This document shows positions 12,455 to 26,300 of a stretch of DNA of 64,000 nucleotides, piece by piece. The stretch's first letter is position 1. Every line of letters starts with the position of its first letter. The notes below the pieces were generated by a model that was not told the DNA's origin, searched no databases, and saw only the letters and a list, made by a program, of their open reading frames with translations. The position numbers and the translations under genes were made by a program. The stretch is from NCBI GenBank assembly GCA_029948255.1, contig JALIZF010001346.1:183369-247368 (forward strand), read 5' to 3'. The DNA comes from Telmatactis stephensoni. Its lineage: Eukaryota; Cnidaria; Anthozoa; Actiniaria; Isophelliidae.

Positions 12455-12745
12455 ATTATGATTGAGTATTCCCTTTTGCATGCATGTCTCAGTTATGTTC
12501 ATCATGTCGATCATCTGTTATAATAGTAAGTTGATCTGAGACTGAATTGTTGCATAGTTTTGCCAAAATAACACACTTAAATGGCAGTGAATTGGAGGTA
12601 AAACATGAAGTTTTGATGTAAACATGATTATTTTGAGTGTTATTGACAGTGCACGTATTTGCAATTTTAATGAACAAGCCCCCATCTTTGCTTTAATTCA
12701 GTCTCAAATTTACCATTTCCAGTTGATCAACTTCAACTGAGATCA

Positions 12746-12747
<2 letters not shown>

Positions 12748-12794
<47 letters not shown>

Positions 12795-12900
12795 GATTAG
12801 GGTAACTAGAATTACATTTAAGTAATTTTCATCCAGGCCCTAAAAGACATGCAAGAATAATAAATAATAACAATAACAGTTCATTATAAATAACATATAA
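12748..12900 (-). repeat. LINE 3' end with (ATA)n microsatellite
   Basis: On the minus strand, CAAATAAAGTG followed by an (ATT)n run is typical of L2/CR1-type LINE 3' termini. The ATA run is about 12748-12784 on the plus strand. Confidence 0.45.
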
Positions 12901-14035
12901 CATAAGATTTTTTTTTTTTTTTGGAAATATTTTTAAATGTCATTCAATGTCGCTCTTTAATTTCTTTAATTCTTTTATAACAACAAATATTATGCACATA
13001 ATGTAATATAATTTAACACCGAAGTGCAGCTTACCTTGTGACATTGTACAATGACTTTAAATATTATCAGAGCATGTTCATGAGTCAGTGACCTATAAAA
13101 TAAAATCATTAACCCCAAAAATCAGCATAATATACAATTCATATGTTATACACACGTACATATAATATAGTAACATATAGATAAACACTAGGCTCCTATA
13201 TATCTACTGACACAGATGTTCTTTGTGGCTTTCACAAGCTTAATTTGAATTTACTTGACTGCAGTTATCAAATGATGACAAAAAGAACACTTATGAGTCC
13301 CACAGCTAGTACTAAAGACAGAAACTGTATATAATATATCTTTTAAAATGTATTTAATAGTAAAAATATTGAAACCATAGCAAAATGTAACTGAGAACTA
13401 TTTGACTAACAGTGAAACATACTGAACTGCAATTGGCAGGTACACTGTAGGTTGGGACTCAGTACTTTGAAATATATTGTATACAAGTCTTAAAACTGAG
13501 ATATATTTATTATTGATAATCATAAAGCTTTAATAATAAACATGTATACATGGAGTGATTCAATTGCAGTTTACCAGTTTATTAGAAAGAAGTCAAAATG
13601 AGTTAGAAGGTCAGTGGAGGATAGTATAAGCTTTATAATAAGTCATGACTCAGCACATTTGTTCAAATTGAGAACTGTTCCTGAGCAAAATCAGCTTTAT
13701 AAGTTACGTACACAAGCAGGAAAAGAAGTTATCCATGCAATAACATAATTTAAATATTATCTGACTTTTTGAAATTTTGAAGGCTAATTGATTTGTCTGA
13801 AGCTTAAAGAAAACATTTTTTTAAAAAGTTCAGCTTAAATAGTTCAGCCACAAAATGAAGTCTACTCAATTAGTGAAAAAAAAGTCTCAGTATAAGCTAA
13901 TAACACGTCTACCTTGCGGACAAGGGAATTTTTTGTCATCCTTCTTCGTAATATTATGCTTTTAAAACTCCCTCTGCTTGCAAGGTAATAATACTCACTT
14001 ATAGTAATAAAAAAATCAAGTGTACGAATACTTAC
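12901..14035. other. Unassigned non-coding DNA
   Basis: AT-rich with a poly-T run at about 12909-12922. I could not identify any exon or element. Confidence 0.4.
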
Positions 14036-14132
14036 CTTCAGGAAATTCTCTGATAAGGTCCAGCAGCATTTCCATTTTTCTAAAACACACGGTGATCGTC
14101 CAAAAAACAAACCTTTTGATCCTCCCCGCCAT
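14036..14132 (-). CDS. Possible first exon of a MADF-like gene
   Basis: On the minus strand an ATG at 14132 opens 32 codons that end in KMEMLLDLIREFPE, followed by a good donor (GTAAGT). The EMLLDLIREFPE stretch resembles the first helix of MADF/Myb-like DNA-binding domains. I could not find the next exon to the left, so this is only a candidate. Confidence 0.25.
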
Positions 14133-14275
14133 ATTGGATTTTATTCAACAACACGTGTGACCTTGGGGCTTCGAGGGGGGTCTAACAAAAAGGTCAAACC
14201 CAGGCCTTAACATGCTTGAGGATCTTCCCAACTACCTAAATTTCTTTATCAAGGGGGGGATGGTTTTTCATTCAT

Positions 14276-14543
14276 CTACAATCGGCGCCTTTTTGAATTG
14301 ACACACTTGCGAAAGAATGGTCAAAATTCTACATTTATGAATTGTGACTTTTTCCCCCTCGCCCCCTAAGCAATGTTGTCCACTGCTCAGATTCCAGGGT
14401 GGGAGACTTTTCTCACTTCAACATCGAATAGGGGGAGGGGGGAATGACTGAATAAAACAAACTTAGTTGCCAGTGAGGAGAAATTTAGTAAGATAGGTCC
14501 TTTTCTTCCACAAATGTGTCATCCAAATAGGCGCCGATTGTAG
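14276..14543. mobile_element. MITE with about 30-bp inverted ends
   Basis: The left end CTACAATCGGCGCCTTTTTG matches the complement of the right end CTACAATCGGCGCCTATTTG; both continue into GACACA. The 268-bp body is non-coding. Confidence 0.65.
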
Positions 14544-15029
14544 CTTAAAGAAAATTTCCCAGCCAATCCAAATTTATATGTATAACCATGTTGGAATTTC
14601 TCTGCAGTGAGAGGCAATGCTACCATCATGAAAACAAAATATTGATAGAAAAACATCTGACATAAACCCAGGGAAATGGAAAGCTGTTTAAAAAGGCAAT
14701 CAGGGGAACCCCCCCCCCCCCTTTCTTGGCAGACAAACTCTTTGAAACATGAGGCTTTATTTGCCAAATCAGTAGGGGAAACGCATTTACAGAAAGTCCA
14801 ATCAAATAAAAAAGCCAGAAACGCCCCTCATGAAACCCCTGTGTAGGCCCCTGGGAATGATTAAAATGTTTGTACTCGAACAATTTATTCACATTCAGTC
14901 AGTTTTATACGGAATTCATAATATATTTATTTCATATTCTTTATTTCAATAATACTGAATACAAATATTAAATTTAATGTATTCATAACCCTTACTGCGG
15001 TTTTTGGTATTCCGCGAACTCTGCTTTTA

Positions 15030-15110
15030 ACCCTGCGAGAAGAGTCTCCCTTTACCTCCTCCTAACGAGGTTGAGGCAGGGGAGGTAAAGGGAGACTCTG
15101 TTCCCAGGGT
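15030..15110. mobile_element. Short hairpin MITE
   Basis: Perfect 19-bp arms (15041-15059 and 15081-15099) with outer ACCCTG...CAGGGT. This is a compact foldback element of about 81 bp. Confidence 0.65.
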
Positions 15111-15228
15111 ATCTGGCCTTCAAACGACAACTGCAAATTTGCCGTGTTTTTACTTAATCATTACTATTACAATTTCCTCAAATCTGATTGGTTGAAAGAC
15201 TGCTTCATTTCCCACTAATCAATCTGTG

Positions 15229-15292
15229 ATTTGTAATTGGACAGTGTAATTGGATGGTTGTAATTGGACACTTGTAATAGGACAGTTGTAAG
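15229..15292 (+). repeat. Degenerate short tandem repeat (TGTAATTGGACA-like)
   Basis: Four diverged copies of a TGTAATTGGACA-type unit spaced about 15-17 bp apart. Confidence 0.4.
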
Positions 15293-16330
15293 ATTTTTTT
15301 CGGAAATTGAAATGGTAATGATTAATTGGTAATAAATCTTCGTGTCGTCCAGTTCTGTCTATAATCAAATTTTGTTTATCCTTCGTATGATTACAGACCG
15401 AATTGGAGTCCACTTAGTCCTATTACCATCATTAATTTACCAATTACCGGTGCGCTTTGATTGGACGAGAACCGTGTGTGATTACAGTACACACACATAG
15501 ATGGCGTCATCGCATCTTACGCGCGCGCTGATTGGTTGGATTGTTTACCTGATATGTCATGGTAATACCCTCTGGAAATCCGGTTTGTGTAACTATTCAG
15601 CCCTCTATGTTGTCAGGACTTCAAATCGGTTTGAAGCGCACATGCTTGTTTTGCAAAAAGGACTGTTTTAATAAGTGTAAGGACAGACCAAAAAGCAATT
15701 GTATAATAAATCCTTGATTACATATTTTCTTGTGTTTTGGCAAAATACATATGCGACTCATAAAATATCAGCCAATAGTGCACAAGAATTTAATATCTAC
15801 TGGTAATTAATAGCCAACAGGAAACTGGGAAGTGAACTGTCTTAACAGTCTATAAAATAACAGGGTAATAGTACTTAAAAGAATGGGAAGTTGACACCAA
15901 AAACAAATAATGTCCATTGCATGCTGAATAGTGGATGTCAACTTGGTGAAACATTAAAATACATGTTTCACATTATATTTTTATATCTACTATCTATTTA
16001 CTTAATAATATTCATTTCAACTTACTATATTTTTTCCTGAAAATCTAAATGAACACTGATCTGACCTCTCCAAAATGAATACTAAATAATATCAAAATAC
16101 CTTGTTCCATGTACCATTTTTTTCAATGTCCCGTTTACAGATTCAAACCCAAAACAATTTTTTTCCTTCTTTTATCAAATAACAAGCGCACAAATGTACG
16201 AAAAAAATGTGCCGGACGTGAGTGTCTTTGACTATTACTCTCACAAAAACACAGCTTTGTGACGCAATCAGAGTGCGCGTTATATAACAGTTTATAATTA
16301 CTCTCTTTTTATCCCATTTATTCTTACCGA
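15293..16330. other. Unassigned non-coding DNA
   Basis: No supported gene or element. It includes a short (CG)n-rich patch near 15520. Confidence 0.35.
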
Positions 16331-16770
16331 TACTTATAGGAAAGTCAGATGTCGAAAGTGAATGTGATGGCAAAGGTAATGGGATGAATGTTAGTTAGAA
16401 TTGTGTGCTTCTTATCATTATTTAGAATCGTCTTTCAACTTGTTGTATTCGTTGACTTTGTGTGGCTTTGCTTTAACAGGGAAGTCAACAAAAACACCAT
16501 TTAAAAGTCAAAAGATGAAAACAGGTAAAGACAACAGATCGACTTACTGATTGACTCTTCCAATATTACAAAAGAGCTTGTCTTGAACACTTTATACTGA
16601 CAAAGTCTTTCGTTCCTTTTCTTTGACAGCTAAAAGTCCGAAAAAGAACAAAGGATTAAAAAAAGGAAGCATTCGACTTCATCCAGTGAAAGTGAAAGTG
16701 AAATTGAAAGTGAAAGTGATGACGAGGATTTCAATACGAAGTCCACTCGATCAATAATGAATGTGTGAGT
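16331..16770 (+). CDS. Possible small multi-exon gene with Ser/Glu-rich exon
   Basis: Three short plus-strand pieces look like exons between splice-like signals: one ending near 16375 before GTAATG, one about 16481-16524 before GTAAAG, and one about 16629-16764 before GTGAGT. In one frame the last encodes a run of Ser/Glu pairs and DDEDF. No start codon or family could be fixed. The composition resembles linker exons of nuclear proteins. Confidence 0.25.
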
Positions 16771-17810
16771 ACATGGTCACTTATGGGGACCTTGATGCGA
16801 AAGCACACCAACACTGTGGGGACAGTTCATTTAGTGGGGACATTTTATGGTCCCCACAAGGAAAATATTCTAAAATGCTGTTTTCTTTAATAATAAGCAA
16901 AATGACACAGCTTTGAAAAGGTACCCACAAGTAGGTCTTATACAGAGTGGATGCAAGTCCTCACAAGTGGGTATAAAAACAAATCCAATATTATGGGATG
17001 CAATGCAAGCACACAAGTTAAACAGACTGTTCTAAGTCTTTCAAGGCCATTGAGCACAGAAAAAATATACAATTTTATTGATCCACTCCACTGAGTTCCA
17101 TAGAGTGCATAGAGTGCATAGAAGTAAAAATACTGAACAGCTCAAAAATACTCATCTACAGTCAAACCTTTTTCTCTCTAATCAAAAAAATTAAATTTCC
17201 AACTAGGGGTTTCGCTGTGTCTAACCTGGAAATCTGTTCTATTTTACTTGGGAATTATGTTATACCCAAACTTGTAAAATTACAACAGATTTCCAGAAAT
17301 GTCCAGCTGTGGACCCAGGGAAGCCCCTTGTATTTGACCCAAATTGTGAATTGACATTTTTTTCCTGTGAACTGCAATAATGTAGAGAAGTCTTCGAATT
17401 ATTTGATCTGAACAAAGGAAATGTCTAGTAACAAGCTACATACTGTAGGTCCCCATAAAAATATGCACTCTTAACCTTGGCCCTGTCAATTATTTTAGCA
17501 GCAATTATTGTAAAGAAGCCAGATATTGTCAGGGCAGATCAAGTTTAATGTCCTACAATCAGATTTCATAGAATACAAAGCAAAACAAAACAAATACCAG
17601 AGGTGATACGTAGAATAAAGACAAGTTATCCACACATAATGTACTACTTAAGTCAATAATAAATGCATAGAAAATGCATTCTTGATCAGCTTAACTTTTG
17701 ATATTTAATTATAATCATCTAAATATAATAGAAAGTAGAACTCAAAGATTAATTTTGGTGTGATGTGATTGGCAGTTAATATTATATTTAGTCAGAGGAA
17801 GGTGATACTG
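16771..17810. other. Unassigned non-coding DNA
   Basis: No exon or element recognised. Confidence 0.35.
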
Positions 17811-17955
17811 TAGAGTACAAACATTAAAAGTGTGCAACATAAATAGCACTAAATTGTGCTAAATTATGCAAATTCTATTGTTTTCTATTGTTTAATTATT
17901 AGTATTTAGTACTAAATTGTGAAACGTATTGCACACTTTTAGTGCTTGTACTCTA
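17811..17955. mobile_element. MITE with TA-flanked inverted ends
   Basis: Starts TAGAGTACAA and ends TTGTACTCTA. The inner TAAAAGTGTGCAA pairs with TTGCACACTTTTA. TA at both ends would suit a Tc1/mariner-type duplication, but the boundary is ambiguous. Confidence 0.6.
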
Positions 17956-19903
17956 TCATGTTGGCAAGTCAATTTAAAAAATGACATTTAAAAATGTTTG
18001 AGGGGAAAAGGTAAACTTGTATATTCACACATTTAAAAATAAAATTTAAATTCTTTGTTTGAATGGCAGTTGGCACCCACAATATGGTGTCAAGTTCCTG
18101 TTCCTAAATAATTAATAATCTTTGATGCAGGTTATTGCAAGCACATCAAGCAGATATTAATACTATATTTTCACTTGATATAATGGCCTGTTATCCACTG
18201 ATTTAACTAACTAGCTCAATAACTTGCAGCTATGTGGACTGACTGACTAACTAATTACTATCTCACTCAGTCACTCAGAATATGCAGTGACACACTGAAA
18301 AACTTAGGTTTACCAGAATAGGCTAATCCAAGGTTATCTCTGCCATTTGACAATTGACAGTTAGTGAAAATTCATCAAAACCACTGAACAGAATGACCTA
18401 AAATTAGTAAAGCTGCCAAATTTGAGAAACGTGTCAAAAACATGAGAAGATACAGCTCTGCAAAGTTGCAAAAAATAACAGGGAAATGTATGAGGGGGCT
18501 CAAAAGTTTGCAGCCCTACATACATTTTTTATTAAATTTTGCTACTTTGCAGAGCAGTATCTTCTATCTAAAGTAGGGCTATCTTTTGACCCTTCTAGAA
18601 GAGTTACCCTATCTCCATGTAAAACAGCTCTAAGCCTAAATGTATCATTGTTTAAGTCACTGGCCATTCCAAATTTTGCACCCATCCCAAAATTTGCACA
18701 GAAAAGACCACACAAACAAGCATAGCTGAGGAATGACATCATGACTCCATCACTGCACAGCTACACACAAATTTTCAAATCTGACAGATGTATAAACTTT
18801 CCAGTTTGGTTTTCAGTTCAACACAGCCTCATTCAGCTTCAGAACTCTGTCATTAAATGAGAAACATAAATGAGTACATAATATGTATTGTGTAGTTCCA
18901 GAAAATATCCATACCTCCCCCATGGAAGGTCGCAGAAAAAGTGAAAATTTTCAGAAGGAGAGGGGGTATAAAAACGTTTTTTTCCAGGGGGTTTTATGTT
19001 ATACACACAGTCCCGTTATTCTCTATAAACGACAAGACAGTGAGCCAAAAGAAATGCTATGGCCATTGAAGAGCATTTGGAAATTTTTTGATGCATAGTT
19101 TCCCATTTTTTGCATTTCGATCGAGTCAGACAAAATGGCAACCAAGTCGTTCCCAGTCCCTCAAATGTGGCAGAGGAGTCACACAAAAAGTAACGCAATT
19201 TGTACTATCATGCCAAATTTTTGGCAAAATCAATTTCATGCTTTCTTTTGCTCTTTTTCTTAATATATTATTATGATCAACTTATCTTTGCACTTTACGA
19301 CTGGGGACTTTCGCTGTTAATTACGTTTTCAATTTCGTGAAATTTAAGTACCTTGTATGTCAAAGTTCTTTTATAATTGTGCAAAACGGCGGGCATATAT
19401 TTATTGCACATGGTTCACTAGTTCAAAACTTCTGTCAACTACTGCCACCCATGTCTACAAAACCGTGGAAGCGTCCTTTTTTGACTTTTTTAATTCATGC
19501 AAAATTTACAGAAAATGCTATTTTTGCTTTTATAGTATTGTATAAAACAATGCGTATGTGTAGTAGTGTCTAGTCATATAGAGCATGTGGGGATCCATCA
19601 AAATACGTGCATGAGAAGTGTAAGGAGAAGCACGACATGTAACGGATTTTTCTCAGGTATTCGGATCATCCCAAAATGACTTCTAGGCAAGTTTTTTATT
19701 TTGTTGGTAGCAAAAATGTGTGTGTGCGTGCACTGTGCTCTCATGTGCACCATCGAATCAGAGCGCAGGTTGATATCTTGGTTATTTTCTAAATGCCGTT
19801 ATTTATGGTGTCTCGACCCAGGGTAGTTGAATTGAAATAGTTAATTATTTCTCGAGTCGCAGAGTTAATTGGAATTTTTCGTTATGCAAACTTACTACAC
19901 TTT
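17956..19903. other. Non-coding DNA with repeat-like segments
   Basis: Includes a 'TTCCAGAAAATATCCATACC' segment (about 18897) that I recall as repetitive in coral genomes. No gene supported. Confidence 0.3.
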
Positions 19904-19904
19904 G

Positions 19905-20050
19905 ATAATAAAGGGTTATTAACCGAGTGCGAGGTCTGTATGGGAAAATATCAGACCGAGGTCTTGACAGTGCGGACCGAGGTCTGTACAAAAACACCGA
20001 GGTCTGATATTTTCCCATACAGGCCGAGCAAACGAGGTTATTTATTATAT
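19905..20050. mobile_element. Foldback MITE related to that at 45718
   Basis: Inverted arms share a TGTATGGGAAAATATCAGAC core (complement on the right). The AACCGAG/GGTCTGTA theme also occurs in the 45718-45828 element. Confidence 0.6.
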
Positions 20051-20114
20051 GGCTTTGAGAAGTCCCGCTAAAACAATTGCCAAACGCAAACTTTTCTTTT
20101 CATCCTGGACAGCG

Positions 20115-20233
20115 GTCCTGATATGGCAAAATACAGACCATGCATTAGCCAATCAGAATTCAGGGAATTATCGTTGTCCTGATATGGCAAAATACAGACC
20201 ATGCATTAGCCAATCAGAATTCAGGGAATTATC
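20115..20233 (+). repeat. 61-bp direct tandem duplication
   Basis: Two nearly identical copies beginning TCCTGATATGGCAAAATACA, offset by 61 bp, directly upstream of the GTPase first exon. They contain a CCAAT box. Confidence 0.75.
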
Positions 20234-20303
20234 TAGCCATATAATAAAAGTTTATATTGCTGTTAATTTGGTTGACACCTTAACATCATTTCCCAGGTGA
20301 ATT

Positions 20304-23300
20304 ATGCTTAAAATTATCATTGTTGGAGGTGCTGCGGTTGGAAAGAGCTCTCTTGTAACCATGTATTCAAAACAAAAGTTTTCAGAGGCAATGGGCTATA
20401 TAATGGGCAACGTAAGTGGGGGGGGGGGGGTTAACAGCACAATTGGGTCTAGAGAAACAGCAACAAGAAAATATACAAAAATGAGCTAGGGGTGGGTCAT
20501 TAACGTTTATTCCTGTAAAAAGGAGTGTCAACTGATCAAAATAATATTAGTAATAGGGTTTGGCCACGTCAAAGCCTCCCCCACTGATAAAAAAAATGGA
20601 AAATTCCCTCATATAGATATCCTATGCACTTGTTAAAAGTAATACTTCTTGTACGTAACTTTTTAGTGCAAGATATGATATTACTTGAGCATTATTTGTT
20701 AATACTTTACTGAAATCAATTAATTTGGATAATTATCATCAATTGGTATTGGTCAATTGATGATCAATTTTTATTCAAAAACTCTGTCCCTTTATTACTG
20801 TAACATCGATTGGCATAGGTTGTTTTTTATCACCAATCTGGGATAAAAATATCAGGAATATTTGCATTTAATTCTCTTAGGGGTAAAATTTCAGTTATTG
20901 ATATGTTTTAGGATTTTAAGATAATTTGATATTTAGCTTGATAACTCAGTATCTTTATTGCCGGGGGGGGGGGGGGTGACTCCCCTTTAATTAGGGCTGG
21001 GATGTGCTCATCAAAAATTTTGAAAATGACCTTTGAAAGGTACCTTGGTCTCATCCAAGTGGGTGTGGCAGCTATAAGGAGTTTTACTACTAATATAGAT
21101 ACCAACTTAAAAAAATTATTTTTAACTTATTGTGTCAATGGGTATTAATATAATAGTGTAATTCAGTCCTTTTCTCTTGTGGACACCAGAAAACTCACCT
21201 CTGTCAGGCTCGTAACATGGTATATGGGATCAGGGATCAAGCCCCAAATTATGGCCAGGATCAGGGATCAGAGGCCAGGGCTCAGGGATGAAATGGGTGG
21301 GATCAAGGATCAGGGAAATTGGGTCAGGATCAGGGATCAGCTCAGTTTTTTGCACCAGTACCAAGGATCAGGGATCAATCATTTCTAAAAATATTAGCAT
21401 AATTGCTACTCACAATTTATTGTAAAAGGACCATTCCAAGTGGGAAAAATTAAGATAAATTTAATATTACAACAACAACAACAACAACAAAATAATAATA
21501 TTATATAATTTGATAAAATTTATATTAAAAATTATTATGATATAAATTTTTCTTTCCTTCAACAGTATTATGACCCAACCATGGGTAAGTTGATATATAT
21601 ATATAATTGTGAATTAATTAATATCATTTAATTAAGTGAATTAATTTGATAAATTTAACTTTCTTATGTAGAGGAAGAAATTCATTTGGTCCAGGTACGT
21701 ACATAAGTGCATATATAGTGTACAGTGTGATGATTTTTCAAATTTTACAATATAATTTAAATGTGATTGTTTATGAAAGCTAGAATTAAGGATATAATAA
21801 ACTTACATTTTGGGCTATAATTTTCCATTTAAAATCTCCCGCCCCCTTGAGGATATCAATTTTTGAAGTTTTCATTAGACCCTTGAGGATGAAATCAAGA
21901 ATCCTTGATTTCCCCTTTTCATGCCTTAGTACCCCAGAAGATTTCCAAGTTTGATGATTATAGTAACCCCTGAAGAATATACATTAGCCCTGCAAATAGT
22001 AATTAAGATTTCCATGGCATGCACCCTTAATAGTGACGCTGGCGCTGAAGATTTCCATGGTATATAACCCTTGCAAAATAATTAAGAATTCTTAGGAATT
22101 TCTCAAGATTTCCAAAAATAAGTTTTGAGATTAAGTTTCTGGGAATCACCTGCTCAAGTATTTTAAGGCCTGGGTCAAGAGCTAAAAAGGAAAAAATGGC
22201 TTAATTTTTTCGATTTGCAGCATAATTTTAAACTCAACAAAATCAAACAAAACTCGGCACATTAATAGAAAGTTTTATGACAATTAGTACCCTTAATGTT
22301 AATTTGGAGCTGTCAACGTGATCATGCGATCTCATGACGTCTGTCATTGTAATAAAACTAAAATTAATTCTTTTTAATGTCTCTTTGATTATGTGGTTAT
22401 AATTTTTTTTCTATTTTTTAAAGGAGATCCGATGTTTAATTGACAATATTTGTTGAAAATAGGTTAATACTCTTAACAAACAGCAATTAGTACATTTAGA
22501 CCAGCAACTTGTGCAGCTCTAGGTAGCTGGATTGATATGGATATTTAAGTTTTTCCATTTTAGAAAACTCAATCACTAAAAAAATATACTAATCTATCAA
22601 TCCAGTAAAGTTTAATATGAGTCGTCATAATAATATTCATGATCATGTGATCACCACAAAAACTAAAGCATATTTTAAGGATTTCTCATCAACTGTGAAT
22701 GTGTCTTGGAAATACTTTTTCTTGAGAGTGTAACTTGCAATCATTAAGGTCCAAGGTCAAGCAGGGTCAAACCCAAGGCCTTAAATTAAGTCATACTTGA
22801 GTAATTTAGTCCACCAATGTGTCAAAAGTTGGGAATGTTTGAGAATTCCTAGGAATTCCCAAAAATTCCTAATAATTCAACTCTGGAATTTTTAAGAATC
22901 TTTGGAAAAACTGTTTGCATTGTGAAACAAAGATTAATCACAAAGATTAATTGATGATGATAAACAGGTTTTAATCATCGGTGAGGCAATCATCTAAACT
23001 TAGCATTAGAATCTGAATTCTTGATCTTCATCATTTCATTAACTTCTTTCACTTTGATTTTTTTCTTTAAGTTTCAAGCCAAAAAATTATTCATTTTTGT
23101 AAAACTTAAAAATCTAAATTATTCATTACATCTGTTTGGGCTTAGAGCACTTTTAGTCAAACCGTTCAATAGTTAACTATCACTAAATTAGATAACTATT
23201 TCACTATTTTAGCTGACGTCACATATTTTGAAAAATCACGAGCTAACTCTCTGAAAATCAGGGGGTCGTAGCATGTAAACAAATTGGGGCTAAGCGAAAA

Positions 23301-26300
23301 GAAACCTTTCAAAATTCGCGAGCGATCGTTTGAAAGCATTCGTTCGAATTTATTTCTTGATTTATAGCATAACAAATTCAAAAAAATTACACATTAGAAC
23401 CAATATTCATTTGTTTTTCAACGTACAATAGCCTAGTAAGTAAGAATTAAGTCCCCCCTGAATTACATGACCGTTGGCTTGGCAGGGTTTCACTATTTTA
23501 GGTGACGTCACCTAAATAGTTAACTAATTTAGATAAATTTAGTTAACTATTGAACTGTTTGACTAAAAGCACTCTATATTCAGCAAATAGGAGAGTAAAC
23601 TGGTAGCTAAAGAGGAAATTGGCCAATGACAGACCATCAATATGTCATGTGGCTAGTTTGAAATCTTCACTGCCGGCCATGTTTTATTCGTTTCTGGGCT
23701 TCAGTGATAAGTGAATTCTAACTTAAAAATCCTTTCTTTTGTGTTGAAAATTGGCCTTAATTGTTATTCACTGAAGTGAATCAAAGTTTTTTTTGGGGGG
23801 TTTTTAATCTCAAGAAATATTGTGTAGAAGAAAATTGGGCTTTACATTACTTCAGAAATCTTCAAGCTTTGGCAGTCAGTTAAACAGTACAATTTAAGTT
23901 AATCGAACTTGAGGTAAGTTTCCTATATATAAATATATTTATTTCCAATTAAAAATAAGAAATCTGGAACAATTTGAAAATATATGTATTATTAAAAGAC
24001 TTAGTTAGTGGCTCATTGCCGCAATTCTGTCTCAAAACAGCAGCAATTCAATAAAATGCAATTAACCTGTTCTTAAACAGCCAGTGTAAAAGCTAATAGA
24101 TTCCATTTAAAGAGCAACTCTCGGCTAAAAAGCAACATTTTCTCAATAGCTCCATTAATACCTACTTAAAACGCATCGAACTCCAAATTCTGTATAAAAT
24201 ATTTTTAAGAGCTTTTTTTAACCGCTTAACTAATCTTTGTGCGAGGCTTAACAAAAAACGCTTTGATCTCCGATCATGTGATCAACTACGTCACACATGT
24301 GTAAATCCAAACATGACGGATTCGAGTAGCTCGAGCGACAGTGATTCTTTGTCTTCTGTGTCTACTTCACCGAATTATTCTTCTCCCTCCGGTGACGAGT
24401 TTTCCGACGATGCAGTGCAGGATTTTCAGGGAATTCAACCATGGCGATTTGAGCCTCCAGGGCATTCCGAGAACGAGGATTCGTCCGATGAAGAAGAAGC
24501 CCCTCAAGACAACCATCTTCAAAACTCTGACTGGCAAGTTATAAAAGCTAATTCTTTTGCATTCCGATCGAACAGTACATCCTCAAAAGTAGTCGTTTTT
24601 TCCCTTATTTTAGACCTTAAAAATACACGTATATAATTCATCAATAGAGTCAGAATATTCCAGCTTGTGGCTTAAAAATAACAGCAGGATCGGAAAAAAA
24701 CATTTTTTGCAATAGACAATGCAATCTAATCGAGGCAGGGGAAGATAGAATTAAAACAGGAAATATAATACGAAGAAAACAAAGGGCTATTACTATATTA
24801 TGATCTGATCAGTCTAGTTCTAGTTGCAAATGGTCTCTAGAAGCTCATGTCAGTGACTTACAGTTTGACTCTGTCTCTGTCTGTCTGTCTGTCTCTATCT
24901 CTCTGCTTTCTCTCTCTCCAGGTGTTTATGTGACCACTGTCAAATAATGGATAGGGAGGAGGAATGCTGTTGTTGTCAGGAAATAGATCAGGTGAAAGCT
25001 AAAAACGAAGAGGCAGTTGAAATAAAAGGCATAGAGCAGCCTAGGTGCATCACAGACCACCCAGGGTTTAAGGCTGTTTGCCTTAATGTTTGGGTGTTGC
25101 AGGCAGCATGGTATCAGTTTAGACAGCAATATGGGGATAAGGCATATGAAGGACCAGATCATAAACTGAAACGCCACATTGCATATAGACAACTGGTTAG
25201 ATGGTGCTGGGGTGTACTGGGAAAAAATATTAGGGTACCATTACCCTCTTGCGCTGTGTGCTGCATAAGAGCACATTTTCCTCCTCCAGGTCTTGAAGAG
25301 GATTTTATTTTTGAAGGATTCCACTATGCTGATGATTAGTTAAGGCAGATCTCTCCGTCCCTAAGCAATTTACATTTTCCCACATTTGTTAGATTAAATA
25401 CAAATTTTGATGCCACTTCATCATCATTTTTAATGAATAATTGTGTCTCACTGTTGAATACTAGTTAGGAAAATTGAGTTCTTAAGTATTTAGGTGATGT
25501 CACCTAAATTAGTGAAAACCTGCCCATCAATGGTTGTTAAATTTTGGGAGTCCATTAAATGAAAATATTTACGAGAAAGAATTTACATTGAAGTTCCCCC
25601 TCCAACCCCCGGAACCAGTCATCTGTTTCGCATTATTTTCAATTTAGGTGAATAGTAAATAATTAGCCTAATTTAGTTGACGTCAACTATTCATTAGTGA
25701 GACTAAACACACTCTAACACTACACTGATCTCTTTCATCGACTTCTGCTCAATTCATTTTATATTTGGATACAAACCAGATATTTATAACATTTTCTGAT
25801 CAGCCTTTATCGTAATATGTGCAGTATTCTCCTATCAGAGAATATGAAAACACTAGAATGCATGGGGCTAGTCAGTCCTCATCAGTTGGCTAAACATACA
25901 GTAATTTTCAAAAAAGTTGTCAAGATGAAGACATTTAGTGAATGAATTATAAACGAATTATAAACTCATTTGCATAGATTATGTTCTAAATGCCCTCACT
26001 AGAATTCTAACTTTATTTGCAAATCTACTGTATGAATTGCACACAATTATAAATTATTATGATATGTAATGTATTCTCAATATCTCTGCTTGCTCTTTAT
26101 GATGGTGGCATTCATTTTTAAAAATCAGTTGTATTTGTATTGCTTACAGTCTGGGTGCATAATTATTTTTCAGTATAAATTACTACTTAAAGATTATGAA
26201 AACAATATGTGTACAATCATCCATTAACATTTAGTTAACAAGCATTGAACAATTATATCTGCTAATAAACTCATCCACTGCCTCTTGTTTGTCTGGCTTC

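Noticed and set aside
21179..21388. A small protein-coding gene
   Set aside because: It is a translation of a GGATCAGGGATCA simple repeat.
24313..25339. A genuine P2X purinergic receptor gene
   Set aside because: There are no transmembrane segments or extracellular loop. Only the cytoplasmic ballast-like domain is present, and it lies inside transposon ends.
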